Made by a program: the position numbers and the translations under genes | Assembly: GCF_000024265.1 (NCBI RefSeq) | Contig: NC_013204.1 | Span: forward strand, 1,848,180-1,912,179 | Origin: Eggerthella lenta DSM 2243 | GTDB taxonomy: Bacteria > Actinomycetota > Coriobacteriia > Coriobacteriales > Eggerthellaceae | DNA length: 64,000 nucleotides | Reading direction: 5' to 3' | Shown: positions 34,388 to 42,760 of the stretch, in pieces | Layout of the letters: the number at the start of each line of letters is the position of its first letter | Position numbering within the stretch: position 1 is the stretch's first letter | Notes under the pieces: generated by a model | The model's input: only the letters and a program-made list of their open reading frames with translations | What the model was told of the DNA's origin: nothing | Database searches by the model: none

Positions 34388-35757
34388 TCCGCGTGACCGA
34401 CATCACCGTGAAAGGAGCGGCTTTGGCCGCCGTCGCGGCAGGCGATTTCTCAAGCCTGCCCATCCACAATCCGGCTGTCGAATGCGCCTCGCGCGAGCGC
34501 ATCCGCGCCATCCAGCTGGAGAAGCTCGTCGCGCAGGTTCGCTGGACGTACGAGCGCGTGCCCTGGTACCGTGCACGCATGGACGATTCGGGCGTGACCC
34601 CCTCCGACATCAAGACGCTCGAGGACGTGCGCATGCTGCCGTTCACGGACAAGTCCGTGCTGCGCGACACTTTCCCGTACGGCCTGTTCGCCGTGCCGCT
34701 GGACGAAGTGGTGGAACTGCACTCGTCGTCAGGCACCACGGGAAAGCCCATCGTGGTGGGCTATAACGAAAGCGATATGGCCATGTGGGCCGACTGCATC
34801 ATGCGGCTCGTGCAGATGGCGGGCGTCGTGCCGGGCGATCGGGCGCAGATGGCCTTCGGTTACGGCATGTTCACCGGCGGCTTCGGCCTGCACTACGGGC
34901 TGCAGAAGCTGGGCTGCATGATGATCCCCGCCGGCTCCGGCAACACCGAGCGCCACATCGCCATGATCGAGGACTACGGCACCACCGTGCTGGTGGCCAC
35001 GCCGTCCTACGCGCTGCACGTGTGCGAGGTGGGGGAGAAGATGGGCTACGATTGGGCGAAGTCCCCGCTGCGCGTGGGCCTGTTCGGCGGCGAGCCGTGC
35101 CCGCCGGGCCTCAAGGCCGAGATCGAGGATCGCATGCACATCGTGTGCACCGACAACTACGGCCTGACCGAAGTCATGGGGCCGGGCGTGTCGGGCGAGT
35201 GCCTGGCCTCGCGCGACATGCAGCACCTCGCCGAGGACCACTTCCTCTGGGAGGTCGTCGACCCCGAGACGGGCGATCCGGTCCCCGACGGCGAGATGGG
35301 CGAGCTCGTGCTCACGCCGCTGGGCAAGCAGGCCATCCCCGTGCTGCGCTACCGCACGCACGATCTGACCCGCGTGGTCACGGAGCCGTGCGCGTGCGGC
35401 CGCACCACGGCCCGCATGCAGAAGGTGCGCGCCCGCTCGGACGACATGCTCATCATCCGCGGCACGAACGTGTTCCCCTCGCAGGTGGAGGACGTGCTGG
35501 CCGGCATCGACGGCGTCACGCCGCATTACCGCATCGTCGTGGAGAGCGCAGGCGGCCTCGACCGCATGACCGTGCACGTGGAGCTCAAGCCCGAGGCGTT
35601 CTCGGACTCGTACGAGGACATGGAGAATTTGCGCCGCTCCATCGAAGACAAGCTCAAGGGCGTGCTGCTGGTGGGTGTGAAGGCGAAGCTCGTCGAGCCC
35701 GGCGGCATCGAGCGCAGCACCGGCAAAACCAAGCACGTCGAAGATTTGAGAAAGTAG
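34384..35757 (+). CDS. paaK: Phenylacetate-CoA ligase family enzyme (second copy)
   Basis: An AMP-forming aryl-acetate:CoA ligase of about 457 residues. Motifs SSSGTTGKP, YGLTEVMGPGVSGE and RSDDMLIIRGTNVFPSQVE match the first copy, and the order with iorAB suggests it acts on aryl-acetyl-CoA made there. The start is uncertain: GTG 34384 overlaps the ACT stop, GTG 34393 is also possible, and a TTG at 34423 has AAAGGAG before it. Compared with the first copy it has an N-terminal extension of about 20 residues. Confidence 0.9.
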   Translation: MIRVTDITVKGAALAAVAAGDFSSLPIHNPAVECASRERIRAIQLEKLVAQVRWTYERVPWYRARMDDSGVTPSDIKTLEDVRMLPFTDKSVLRDTFPYGLFAVPLDEVVELHSSSGTTGKPIVVGYNESDMAMWADCIMRLVQMAGVVPGDRAQMAFGYGMFTGGFGLHYGLQKLGCMMIPAGSGNTERHIAMIEDYGTTVLVATPSYALHVCEVGEKMGYDWAKSPLRVGLFGGEPCPPGLKAEIEDRMHIVCTDNYGLTEVMGPGVSGECLASRDMQHLAEDHFLWEVVDPETGDPVPDGEMGELVLTPLGKQAIPVLRYRTHDLTRVVTEPCACGRTTARMQKVRARSDDMLIIRGTNVFPSQVEDVLAGIDGVTPHYRIVVESAGGLDRMTVHVELKPEAFSDSYEDMENLRRSIEDKLKGVLLVGVKAKLVEPGGIERSTGKTKHVEDLRK

Positions 35758-35767
35758 AGGGTTCCGC

Positions 35768-36709
35768 GTGGAAGCCGCCTCGTCGTCCGCTCCCGTGGTG
35801 GGGCGGTTCGCTCCTTCGCCGACGGGGCGGATGCATGCGGGGAACGTGTTCGCGGCGTTGACGGCATGGCTCGTGGCCAAGTCGCAAGGTGGCCGCATCG
35901 TGCTGCGCATCGAGGACCTCGATGCCGAGCGCTCGAAGCCCGTCTACATCGATGCCGTGCAGCGCGACTTCGAAGCGCTGGGGCTGACTTGGGACGAAGG
36001 GCCGTACTTCCAGCACGACCGCACGGAGGCCTACCGGGCCGCGTACGATGAGCTGCGCGAACGCGGCCTTGTGTACCCCTGCTTCTGCACGCGCGCCGAC
36101 CTGCATGCGGCATCGGCGCCGCATCGCGGCGAGAAGCCGGTGTACCCGGGGACCTGCCGGCATCTGAGCGACGGGGAGCGCGCCGTCCGCGCGCAGCAGC
36201 GCATGCCCGCGCAGCGTCTCATCGTGCCCGATCGGGAGGTCGCCTTCGTCGATCAGGTGCAGGGATCCTACGCGCAGAACCTCGCCGCCGACTGCGGAGA
36301 CTTCCTCGTGCAGCGCTCGGACGGCGCGTTCGCCTACCAGCTGGCCGTGGTGGTGGACGACGCGGCTCAGGGCGTCACCTCGGTGGTGCGCGGCGTGGAC
36401 CTCCTGTGCTCCACGCCCCAGCAGCTCTACCTGCAGGAGCTGCTCGGTCTGCCGCATCCCGCCTACGCGCACATCCCGCTGCTCGTGGCCGAGCGCGACC
36501 GGCGCCTGTCGAAGCGCGACCGCGACGCCGCCCTCGATGCGCTGCTCGCGCGCTTCAAGACGCCCGAAGCCGTCATCGGCCATATCGCCGGCATCACCGG
36601 CCTTGCGCCCACATGCGACCCCGCAACGCCCGAAGAGCTGCTGGCGACGTTCGATCTCGCCGCGCTGCCGACGACCTTCGACGACCTCGTGCAAGTGCGC
36701 TGGAGGTAA
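35768..36709 (+). CDS. gluQ: Glutamyl-Q tRNA(Asp) synthetase
   Basis: A truncated glutamyl-tRNA synthetase that attaches glutamate to queuosine in tRNA-Asp without binding the anticodon. The 313 residues include the HIGH-like SPTGRMHAG, the zinc site (CFC and YPGTC) and the KMSKS-like RRLSKRD, and lack the anticodon-binding domain. GTG start with GAGGG upstream. It follows paaK by 10 bases but its job is unrelated, so it is likely a passenger at the end of the iorAB unit. Confidence 0.92.
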   Translation: MEAASSSAPVVGRFAPSPTGRMHAGNVFAALTAWLVAKSQGGRIVLRIEDLDAERSKPVYIDAVQRDFEALGLTWDEGPYFQHDRTEAYRAAYDELRERGLVYPCFCTRADLHAASAPHRGEKPVYPGTCRHLSDGERAVRAQQRMPAQRLIVPDREVAFVDQVQGSYAQNLAADCGDFLVQRSDGAFAYQLAVVVDDAAQGVTSVVRGVDLLCSTPQQLYLQELLGLPHPAYAHIPLLVAERDRRLSKRDRDAALDALLARFKTPEAVIGHIAGITGLAPTCDPATPEELLATFDLAALPTTFDDLVQVRWR

Positions 36710-36715
36710 GCCTAC

Positions 36716-36742
36716 CGGAGTCGCCCCGCCGCAGCGACTCCG
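36716..36742 (+). terminator. hairpin after gluQ
   Basis: CGGAGTCGC (36716-36724) pairs with GCGACTCCG (36734-36742), seven bases after the stop. No T-run, so termination is uncertain. Confidence 0.4.
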
Positions 36743-36747
36743 CTGCC

Positions 36748-36891
36748 GTGGGCGCAAAACGGCACCCATGACGTTTTCTTGAGGCTATCCACTAGGAAAT
36801 CGTATATCGAAAAATTCGCCATCAGGGGCTTTGGTCGACGTCGCACCCGCACGGCACGCGCAAATTGCCATGGGTGCCGTTTTGCGCCCAC
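36748..36891. repeat. 23-bp perfect inverted repeat flanking a 98-bp AT-richer segment
   Basis: GTGGGCGCAAAACGGCACCC (36748-36767, arm to 36770) is the exact complement of 36869-36891. The 98 bases between have a lower GC content than their surroundings. The layout resembles a short non-autonomous mobile element, but no direct repeat flanks it and no transposase is near. A small frame on the - strand here has no ribosome site and was not called. Confidence 0.55.
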
Positions 36892-37067
36892 AACGGCGAA
36901 TCGCTCGCCGACCCCCTGTTTTCTCAGCTGAAATTCCCTCACTCACGCATTTTGCGTGAGAATTTTCGCCATAATTCCTCCACATTTCATCCAGAATGCA
37001 GATAGTTTCGCCATCGTTCGCTGCCTAAAGTTAGCCCAACGGAGGAATGCAGCGAAGGGGGAGGCGC
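36892..37067. other. AT-rich upstream region of the molybdoenzyme locus
   Basis: No gene. A terminator-like hairpin CTCACGCA-TTT-TGCGTGAG with AATTTT lies at 36942-36966. TTTCGCCAT occurs at 36964-36972 and again at 37006-37014, 42 bases apart (four helical turns), and TTCGCCAT also at 36815-36822. These are candidate regulator sites for the genes that follow. Confidence 0.4.
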
Positions 37068-37745
37068 ATGACTGCCATGCAAGATGAAACCGTCGTCGAC
37101 GCGAAAGCCGTCGAGGATCGGCTGGCCGCAATCGAGGACGCGGTATGCCGCCATCCGCTCAACCGCGAGGTGCTCTATCGCATGCTCGCGTACTGCGCCG
37201 AGGAGCGCGCGTTGGACGACCTTGAGCGCGAAGCAGCATCCTGGCCCGAATTCGAAACCGCTACCCAGAACCAGTACCGCCTGGCCGAGCATCTCGTGCG
37301 CGCCGGCGGGCTGGATAGGATCGAGCGAGACGAGCGCGGCGCCATTGTCATGGAACAGGACAAGGAGGGGCTCGACGAGGACGCCGTCGACGACCTCGTG
37401 CGTTCCGTAGCGTTTCGCACCACCGAAGCGGGAGTGCGCTTCGTCGAGCAGCATCGCCCTCGGGCGCGCCTCGTGGAGTTGCTGCAGCTCGCGCCGGAAC
37501 GCGCTGACGTGTATATCGAGCTGCTGGAGTTCGTCCGAGCTCGTCCGCGCGCCTACAACGACATCGCGGAACTGCTGCGTGGGCGCCCCGCGCTGGAAAC
37601 CGTCATCGACGGCGAGCGGCGGCGCATGCAGCCCAGCGTGTTCGTGGACAAGCTGGAGCGCTCGGGCGCTTTGGTCTGGAAAGAAGGTTGGTGTCTGACG
37701 GAGGAGGGGGACGCGTTTCTACGGGATCTGAAGGCAAGCGAGTAG
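37068..37745 (+). CDS. Conserved hypothetical accessory protein of the molybdoenzyme locus
   Basis: A 225-residue, acidic and mainly helical cytosolic protein of no family known to me. There is no signal peptide or membrane segment. The C-terminal part (about 185-225, PSVFVDKLERSGALVWKEGWCLTEEGDAFL) looks like a small winged helix, so DNA or protein binding is possible. GGGGGAGG stands before the ATG. It is 29 bases upstream of the molybdoenzyme and must share its transcript, which suggests a role in control or assembly (inference). Confidence 0.72.
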   Translation: MTAMQDETVVDAKAVEDRLAAIEDAVCRHPLNREVLYRMLAYCAEERALDDLEREAASWPEFETATQNQYRLAEHLVRAGGLDRIERDERGAIVMEQDKEGLDEDAVDDLVRSVAFRTTEAGVRFVEQHRPRARLVELLQLAPERADVYIELLEFVRARPRAYNDIAELLRGRPALETVIDGERRRMQPSVFVDKLERSGALVWKEGWCLTEEGDAFLRDLKASE

Positions 37746-37774
37746 AACCATCATAAGGAGAAAGGTTGGAGAAC

Positions 37775-40603
37775 ATGGCTGAAACCACGTTGACACGTCG
37801 AAGCTTCGTCAAGGCGTCCGCTCTGGTGGGCGCGACGGCGGCGTTCGGCGCTTCGATGGCCGGCTGTATGCAGGAGGCTCCGCAGGAGCAGGCTCCGTCC
37901 GGCGGCGGCGCCGACGAGGGTCTCGTGAGGATGAAGACGTCCTGCCACGGCTGCATCCAGATGTGCCCGGCTATCGCGTATCTGAAGGACGGCGTCGTCG
38001 TAAAGCTGGAAGGCGACCCCGACGCGCCGGTAAGTCGCGGAAGCCTGTGCATCAAGGGCCTCAACCAGCTGCACACCATGTACAGCCCCCGCCGCGTGCT
38101 GCATCCGCTTCGGCGTGCCGGCGAGCGCGGCGAGAACAAATGGGAGGTCATCAGCTGGGACGAGGCCGTCGAGGAAGCGGCCACGCATATCTGCGACGCC
38201 ATCGACAAATACGGCCCCTATTCCTTCTTCGCCAGCGTGGGCGGCGGCGGGGCCTACTCGTTCATGGAGGCCATGACCCTGCCCATGGCGTTCGGGTCGC
38301 CCACCGTGTTCGAGCCCGGCTGCGCCCAGTGCTATCTGCCGCGCTGGAGCATGTCGAAACTGTTCTACGGCGGCAACGACCAGTCCATCGCCGACAACGC
38401 CGTGCAGGAGATATTCCGTCCCGACCCCGACAACAAGGCCGAGGTCGTGGTGCTGTGGGGCGCCCAGCCTTCCGTCAGCCAGACGGCGGAATCGGGTCGC
38501 GGAATGGCCGAGCTGCGCGCCAAGGGCGTGAAGACCATCGTGGTCGATCCCAACTTCTCGCCCGACGCGGTGAAGGCCGACGTGTGGCTGCCGGTGCGCC
38601 CGGCCACCGACACGGGTCTGCTCCTGTGCTGGTTCCGCTACATCTTCGAGAACAAGCTCTACGACGAGCAGTTCACGAAGTACTGGACGAACCTGCCCTT
38701 CCTTATCGACCCCGAGACGAAGCTGCCGGTGAAGGCGCAGGAGCTGTTCCCCGACTTCCAGCAGACCACGCCCGAGAACACCCCGGCCTACGTCTGCTAC
38801 GACCTCAAGACGAACGCAGTGGCGCCCTTCGAGTTCTCCGCGCCCGCCGACGCCGCAGTGGACCCCGAGATCTTCTGGACGGGCGACTTCGAAGGGAAGA
38901 CGTACAAGACCGCCGGCCAGATCTACAAGGAAGAAGCCGATCCCTGGACGCTCGAGCACACCGCCGAGAACTGCTGGCTCGATGCCGGCAAGATCGAAAA
39001 AGCCATCAAGATCTACGCCGAGGCCTCCGTGGCCGGCATCGCCAACGGCGTGGCGTCGGATATGACCGAGTCCGCCTCGCAGGTGCCGCTGGGCTGCATG
39101 GGCCTGGACTCCATCATGGGCTACGTCAACAAGCCCGGCTGCACGATGACGCAGTACGGCGCCGCCGGCGCGCCGCCGACGAAGCGCCCGGTCACGTACA
39201 ACAACGGCTTCGACGGCATGTTCTCGGACATGTACGGCATCGGCGCGGTCATCGGCATGAGCGATGCCGAGAACGAGGCGCGCGCCAAGAAGCTGGGGGA
39301 GGAGAACCCGCAGCAGAAGCTGGCGAACCAGCTGCTCGTCGATCGACTTGGCATGAAGGACCACAAGGGCCTGTACGCATGGTGCCACAGCCATATCCCC
39401 ACGGTGCGCGAGGCCATCGCCACCGGCGAGCCGTACAAGCCGCGCGTGTGGTTCGACATGTCGGGCAACAAGCTGGCCATGCTGGGCAATGCGAAGTCGT
39501 GGTACGACGTGTTCCCCGAGGTCGACTACATCATCGGCCAGTACCCGATGCTCACCTCCTTCCACATCGAGGCCGCCGACCTCGTGTTCCCCGTGCGCGA
39601 GTGGCTGGAAGAGCCCATGGTGAACATGACCCAGCTCAACACCCAGTGGCTGCAGAACGAGTGCGTGCACATCGGCGAGACGGTGTCGCACTCCATCCCA
39701 GCCGCGCAGGTGGTGGCGAAATGCGCGGAGAAGATGGGCGGCGAGCTGCCCGGTCTCAAGCCCGGATACCTGGGCAGCGCCACCGAGGAGGAGGTCAAGG
39801 CCTCCGTCGCCGAGACGCTGCACGCGCCCAGCTGGGACGAGCTGGTGAAGGACGCCGACAAGTACGTGCCCTACGTCACGCCGGCCAGCGAGTACTTCCA
39901 TTACGACCAACATGAAACCGTGGTGGACGATGGCCTGCCTGCCGGCTTCGGCACCGAGTCCCGCAAGATCGAGGTGTACTGCCAGATCCTGCTCAAGCTG
40001 GCGCGCACGGGATATCCGTTCTGCTATCCGGAGCCGCAGGAGCCCTGCGAGGACTACAGCCCCATCTGCTCGTACATCGAGCCGGCGGAGAGCCCGCTAT
40101 CCGACGAGGAGTACCCCTTCGTGCTCACGTCGGGCCGCGTGCCGTACTTCCACCATGGCACCATGCGCCACGCCGCGCTGTCGCGCGAGCTGTTCCCCAC
40201 GGCCGAGATCCGCATCAATCCGGCGAGCGCCAAGGAGCTGGGCATCGAGCATATGGATTGGGTGAAGGTGACCAGCCGCCGCGGCGAGGTGCACGCGCGC
40301 GCCTACCTCACCGAGGGCGTGCATCCGAAAACCGTGTGGATGGAGCGCTTCTGGAACCCGGAGTGCTACGACGAGTCCCAGACGAACCCGACGGCCGGCT
40401 GGCGCGAGTGCAACGTGAACGTGCTCACGAAGAACGACGCCCCGTTCAACGAAGTGTACGGCTCCTACACGAACCGCGGTTTCACGGTGAAGATCGAGAA
40501 GTCCCAGAAACCTGCGAACGTATGGGTGGAGCCCGAGGAGTTCGCGCCGTTCCTGCCGACTGAGGAAATGCTGTCCGAAGCTCAGACGAAGGATGTGTTC
40601 TGA
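37775..40603 (+). CDS. Molybdopterin-dependent oxidoreductase, DMSO-reductase family, Tat-exported
   Basis: A 942-residue bis-MGD enzyme. The N-terminus carries a twin-arginine signal (RRSFVK) with a lipobox-like AGC at about residue 31. A [4Fe-4S] cluster is formed by C57, C60, C64 and C92 (CHGCIQMC... GSLCIKG). The likely Mo-ligand region FEPGCAQCY has C183 and C186, a CxxC; which one binds Mo is open. The C-terminal cofactor domain starts near PFVLTSGRVPYFHHGTMRH. ATG 37775 is chosen; TTG 37766 is possible. With the next genes it makes a membrane-linked reductase. The substrate is unknown; relatives in Eggerthella include catechol dehydroxylases. Confidence 0.9.
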   Translation: MAETTLTRRSFVKASALVGATAAFGASMAGCMQEAPQEQAPSGGGADEGLVRMKTSCHGCIQMCPAIAYLKDGVVVKLEGDPDAPVSRGSLCIKGLNQLHTMYSPRRVLHPLRRAGERGENKWEVISWDEAVEEAATHICDAIDKYGPYSFFASVGGGGAYSFMEAMTLPMAFGSPTVFEPGCAQCYLPRWSMSKLFYGGNDQSIADNAVQEIFRPDPDNKAEVVVLWGAQPSVSQTAESGRGMAELRAKGVKTIVVDPNFSPDAVKADVWLPVRPATDTGLLLCWFRYIFENKLYDEQFTKYWTNLPFLIDPETKLPVKAQELFPDFQQTTPENTPAYVCYDLKTNAVAPFEFSAPADAAVDPEIFWTGDFEGKTYKTAGQIYKEEADPWTLEHTAENCWLDAGKIEKAIKIYAEASVAGIANGVASDMTESASQVPLGCMGLDSIMGYVNKPGCTMTQYGAAGAPPTKRPVTYNNGFDGMFSDMYGIGAVIGMSDAENEARAKKLGEENPQQKLANQLLVDRLGMKDHKGLYAWCHSHIPTVREAIATGEPYKPRVWFDMSGNKLAMLGNAKSWYDVFPEVDYIIGQYPMLTSFHIEAADLVFPVREWLEEPMVNMTQLNTQWLQNECVHIGETVSHSIPAAQVVAKCAEKMGGELPGLKPGYLGSATEEEVKASVAETLHAPSWDELVKDADKYVPYVTPASEYFHYDQHETVVDDGLPAGFGTESRKIEVYCQILLKLARTGYPFCYPEPQEPCEDYSPICSYIEPAESPLSDEEYPFVLTSGRVPYFHHGTMRHAALSRELFPTAEIRINPASAKELGIEHMDWVKVTSRRGEVHARAYLTEGVHPKTVWMERFWNPECYDESQTNPTAGWRECNVNVLTKNDAPFNEVYGSYTNRGFTVKIEKSQKPANVWVEPEEFAPFLPTEEMLSEAQTKDVF

Positions 40604-41217
40604 TGAGAAACTGCCTGGTTATCGATCTCGACCGCTGCAGCGGATGCGACGGCTGCGTTGCGGCCTGCAAGCTTGAGAACAACGTCGATTTGGGCGTGTG
40701 CTACAACCGCGTGCACGCCGTGGGACCCACGGGCACCTTCCCGGACATCGAGCAGTACTGGATTCCCCTGCAATGCCAGCAGTGCGAGAACCCCGGCTGC
40801 ATCGAAGTGTGCCCGACGGGCGCATCGTACCGCGACGAAGCCACGGGCGTGGTGCTGGTCAATGCCGAGGAGTGCATCGGGTGCGAATCGTGCCTGAAGG
40901 GCTGCCCGTACAATGTGCGCACGCTCAATCCGAACACGAATGTGGTGGAGAAGTGCACGTTGTGCTTCCAGCGACATGAGGAGGAGGACTGGGTGCCGGC
41001 CTGCGTGCACAACTGCTGCTGCGGCGCGCGCTACTTCGGCGACCTGGACGATCCCGACAGCTCCGCTGCGAAGGCTGTTGCGGCGGCTGGCGCGGAGAAC
41101 TGCCACCAGCTTGACGATCCGCACGGGCTCAAACCGGCGACGATCTACATCTTGTCCGCCGCAACGGCGGCATGGCAGGGCGATCCTGTGACGACGGACC
41201 GCGTGTCCGCATCGTAA
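40603..41217 (+). CDS. Four-cluster ferredoxin-like subunit (DmsB/NrfC type)
   Basis: The 204-residue electron-transfer partner of the molybdoenzyme. Four cysteine groups for [4Fe-4S] clusters are visible: CSGCDGCVAACK, CQQCENPGCIEVCP, CIGCESCLKGCPY and CTLC with CVHNC. It has no signal of its own and would be exported with the Tat-bearing subunit. Its ATG overlaps the end of the catalytic gene by one base (TGATG), so translation is coupled. Confidence 0.93.
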   Translation: MRNCLVIDLDRCSGCDGCVAACKLENNVDLGVCYNRVHAVGPTGTFPDIEQYWIPLQCQQCENPGCIEVCPTGASYRDEATGVVLVNAEECIGCESCLKGCPYNVRTLNPNTNVVEKCTLCFQRHEEEDWVPACVHNCCCGARYFGDLDDPDSSAAKAVAAAGAENCHQLDDPHGLKPATIYILSAATAAWQGDPVTTDRVSAS

Positions 41218-41235
41218 GCCCGCGCGCTGCAACCC

Positions 41236-41274
41236 GTCCCGGCAGGCCGAACCCCTCCCAAGGCCTGCCGGGAC
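41236..41274. other. 13-bp hairpin inside the molybdoenzyme operon
   Basis: GTCCCGGCAGGCC (41236-41248) pairs with GGCCTGCCGGGAC (41262-41274) around 13 bases. No T-run. It sits between the ferredoxin and chaperone genes and may be an RNA-stabilising or partial-termination element that sets their ratio. Confidence 0.5.
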
Positions 41275-41327
41275 ACGGTAGCGCGTCCAAGCCAGGGGTC
41301 GAGAAGCAACGAGAAAGGGGAGTCACG

Positions 41328-42017
41328 ATGATGGAGACGCAGACCTGCGCGGGCCTCGTGTCGGCGCTCGAGGGTCGCGCGGCGTTCTACGACGTGGTGG
41401 CGGCGCTGTACTACAAACCGCTCGCCCAAGAGCAGATCGACCGCATTGCCGAGGGAGGCCTTGCGGCATTCGCCGGCGCGGGAGAGCTCATGGCGGAGGG
41501 CCTGCACGACATGGAGCGCGCGCTGTCAAAGCGGCACTCCGGCACGCGCCAGGAGCTGGCAGTGGACTTCACGGGCGCCTTCGCCGGGACGTCGTCGTGG
41601 AAAGGCCGCTACGCCACGCCCTACGAGTCGGTGTTCACGAGCGAGGAAGGCCTGCTGTTTCAGGACTCCTACCACGAGGTGTACCGCCTGTACCGCCAGA
41701 ACAGCGTGCGGAAAAGCCCCGGCTACGACTTCCCCGACGACCACCTGTCGTACCTCTGCGAGTTCCAGGCTCTCCTGGCGAGGCGGGCCGTGCGCTCGCT
41801 CGAGGCGAACGATGCGGAATGCGCGCTCGAGCAAGTGCGCCTTTCGCAGCACGTGCTGCACGACCATATCCTGTCGTGGTTCGACGACTTCGAGGAGCTG
41901 GCGCTGCACTTGGTGAAAACGCGTTTCTACCGCGGCGTGCTGAAGATGAGCAAGGGCTTCTTCCTGTTCGACGCCGAGGTGCTGGCCGATATGGCGGAGG
42001 AGTTGGAGAGGCTATGA
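41328..42017 (+). CDS. TorD/DmsD-like molybdoenzyme chaperone
   Basis: A 229-residue, all-helical cytosolic protein. Features of the TorD family include the block YATPYESVFTSEEGLLFQDSYHEVYRLYRQ, SPGYDFPDDHLSYLCEFQALL and HILSWFDDF. Such proteins bind the Tat signal and help load the molybdenum cofactor. GAAAGGGGAG stands before the ATG at 41328; a second ATG follows. The gene overlaps the next one (ATGA). Confidence 0.88.
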   Translation: MMETQTCAGLVSALEGRAAFYDVVAALYYKPLAQEQIDRIAEGGLAAFAGAGELMAEGLHDMERALSKRHSGTRQELAVDFTGAFAGTSSWKGRYATPYESVFTSEEGLLFQDSYHEVYRLYRQNSVRKSPGYDFPDDHLSYLCEFQALLARRAVRSLEANDAECALEQVRLSQHVLHDHILSWFDDFEELALHLVKTRFYRGVLKMSKGFFLFDAEVLADMAEELERL

Positions 42018-42697
42018 CGTTCGCGCTGGTGCTCGCATGCACGGTTGCCGCCTGCTTCGCGCTGCGCAACCCCCTCAAAGCCTGCCCGATGGCGTTCTAT
42101 GCGGCGGCCCTGCTCGTGGACGTCGCCTTCGTGGCGGGGACGTTCTGGGGCATGCCGCGCGAGGTGTGGAGCGTGTTCTTCGTCCTTATCCAGAAATGCC
42201 TGCTGCCGCTGGCTCTGTTCGTCGTGGTGATGTACATCGGCGTGCTGGATCGCGGATCGCGCGCGTGCATGTGGCTCAAGCCCGTGCGCGCCGAGCTGTC
42301 CATCGTCGCCTGGCTCCTGTCGCTCGGCCACGTGGCCGTGTACGGGGCCACGTACCTGCCGCGGATCGCGACGGGCGGGGCGACGAACGGCAACGTGGTC
42401 GCCTCGTTCGCGGTGGCCGTCGTGCTGCTGGCGCTGCTGGCCGTGCTGGGCGTCACGTCGTTCAACTTGGTGAAGAAGCGCATGCGCACCGAAACCTGGA
42501 AGAAGGTGCAGAAGCTCGCCTACCCGTTCTTCCTGCTCACGTACGTGCACCTGCTGCTGATGCTGGCCCCGTCTGCGCTGCATGGCGGCGTTGCGGCGAC
42601 GACAAGCGTTGCGGTATACTCGATCGTGTTCGCGGCATACGTCGTTTTGCGGCTCGTCCGCGCGGCGAAGGATCGCCGTATCCGCGAAGCCGTCTGA
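42014..42697 (+). CDS. Haem-type membrane subunit (ferric-reductase-like/MsrQ-like)
   Basis: A 227-residue membrane protein with about six segments. Histidines within segments (LGHVAVYG and LTYVHLLLML) fit haem ligation as in the ferric-reductase-like transmembrane family. It would replace the usual DmsC/NrfD anchor and pass quinol electrons to the ferredoxin subunit, an inference from its place in the operon. The ATG overlaps the chaperone stop. No other membrane anchor is in the locus. Confidence 0.75.
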   Translation: MTFALVLACTVAACFALRNPLKACPMAFYAAALLVDVAFVAGTFWGMPREVWSVFFVLIQKCLLPLALFVVVMYIGVLDRGSRACMWLKPVRAELSIVAWLLSLGHVAVYGATYLPRIATGGATNGNVVASFAVAVVLLALLAVLGVTSFNLVKKRMRTETWKKVQKLAYPFFLLTYVHLLLMLAPSALHGGVAATTSVAVYSIVFAAYVVLRLVRAAKDRRIREAV

Positions 42698-42760
42698 CGC
42701 TCGAGGGGAAGCGCGCGGTTCGGGCTGTCGTCCGTTTCGGGAGGGGGAGTCGACGGCTTC

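Noticed and set aside
36712-36985. Two small - strand frames around the 23-bp inverted repeat
   Set aside because: No ribosome site, GTG or ATG starts in poor context, and both run through the inverted repeats.
42014-42697. NrfD- or DmsC-type membrane anchor
   Set aside because: The protein is shorter, with about six segments and in-membrane histidines, closer to ferric-reductase-like haem proteins than to NrfD or DmsC.
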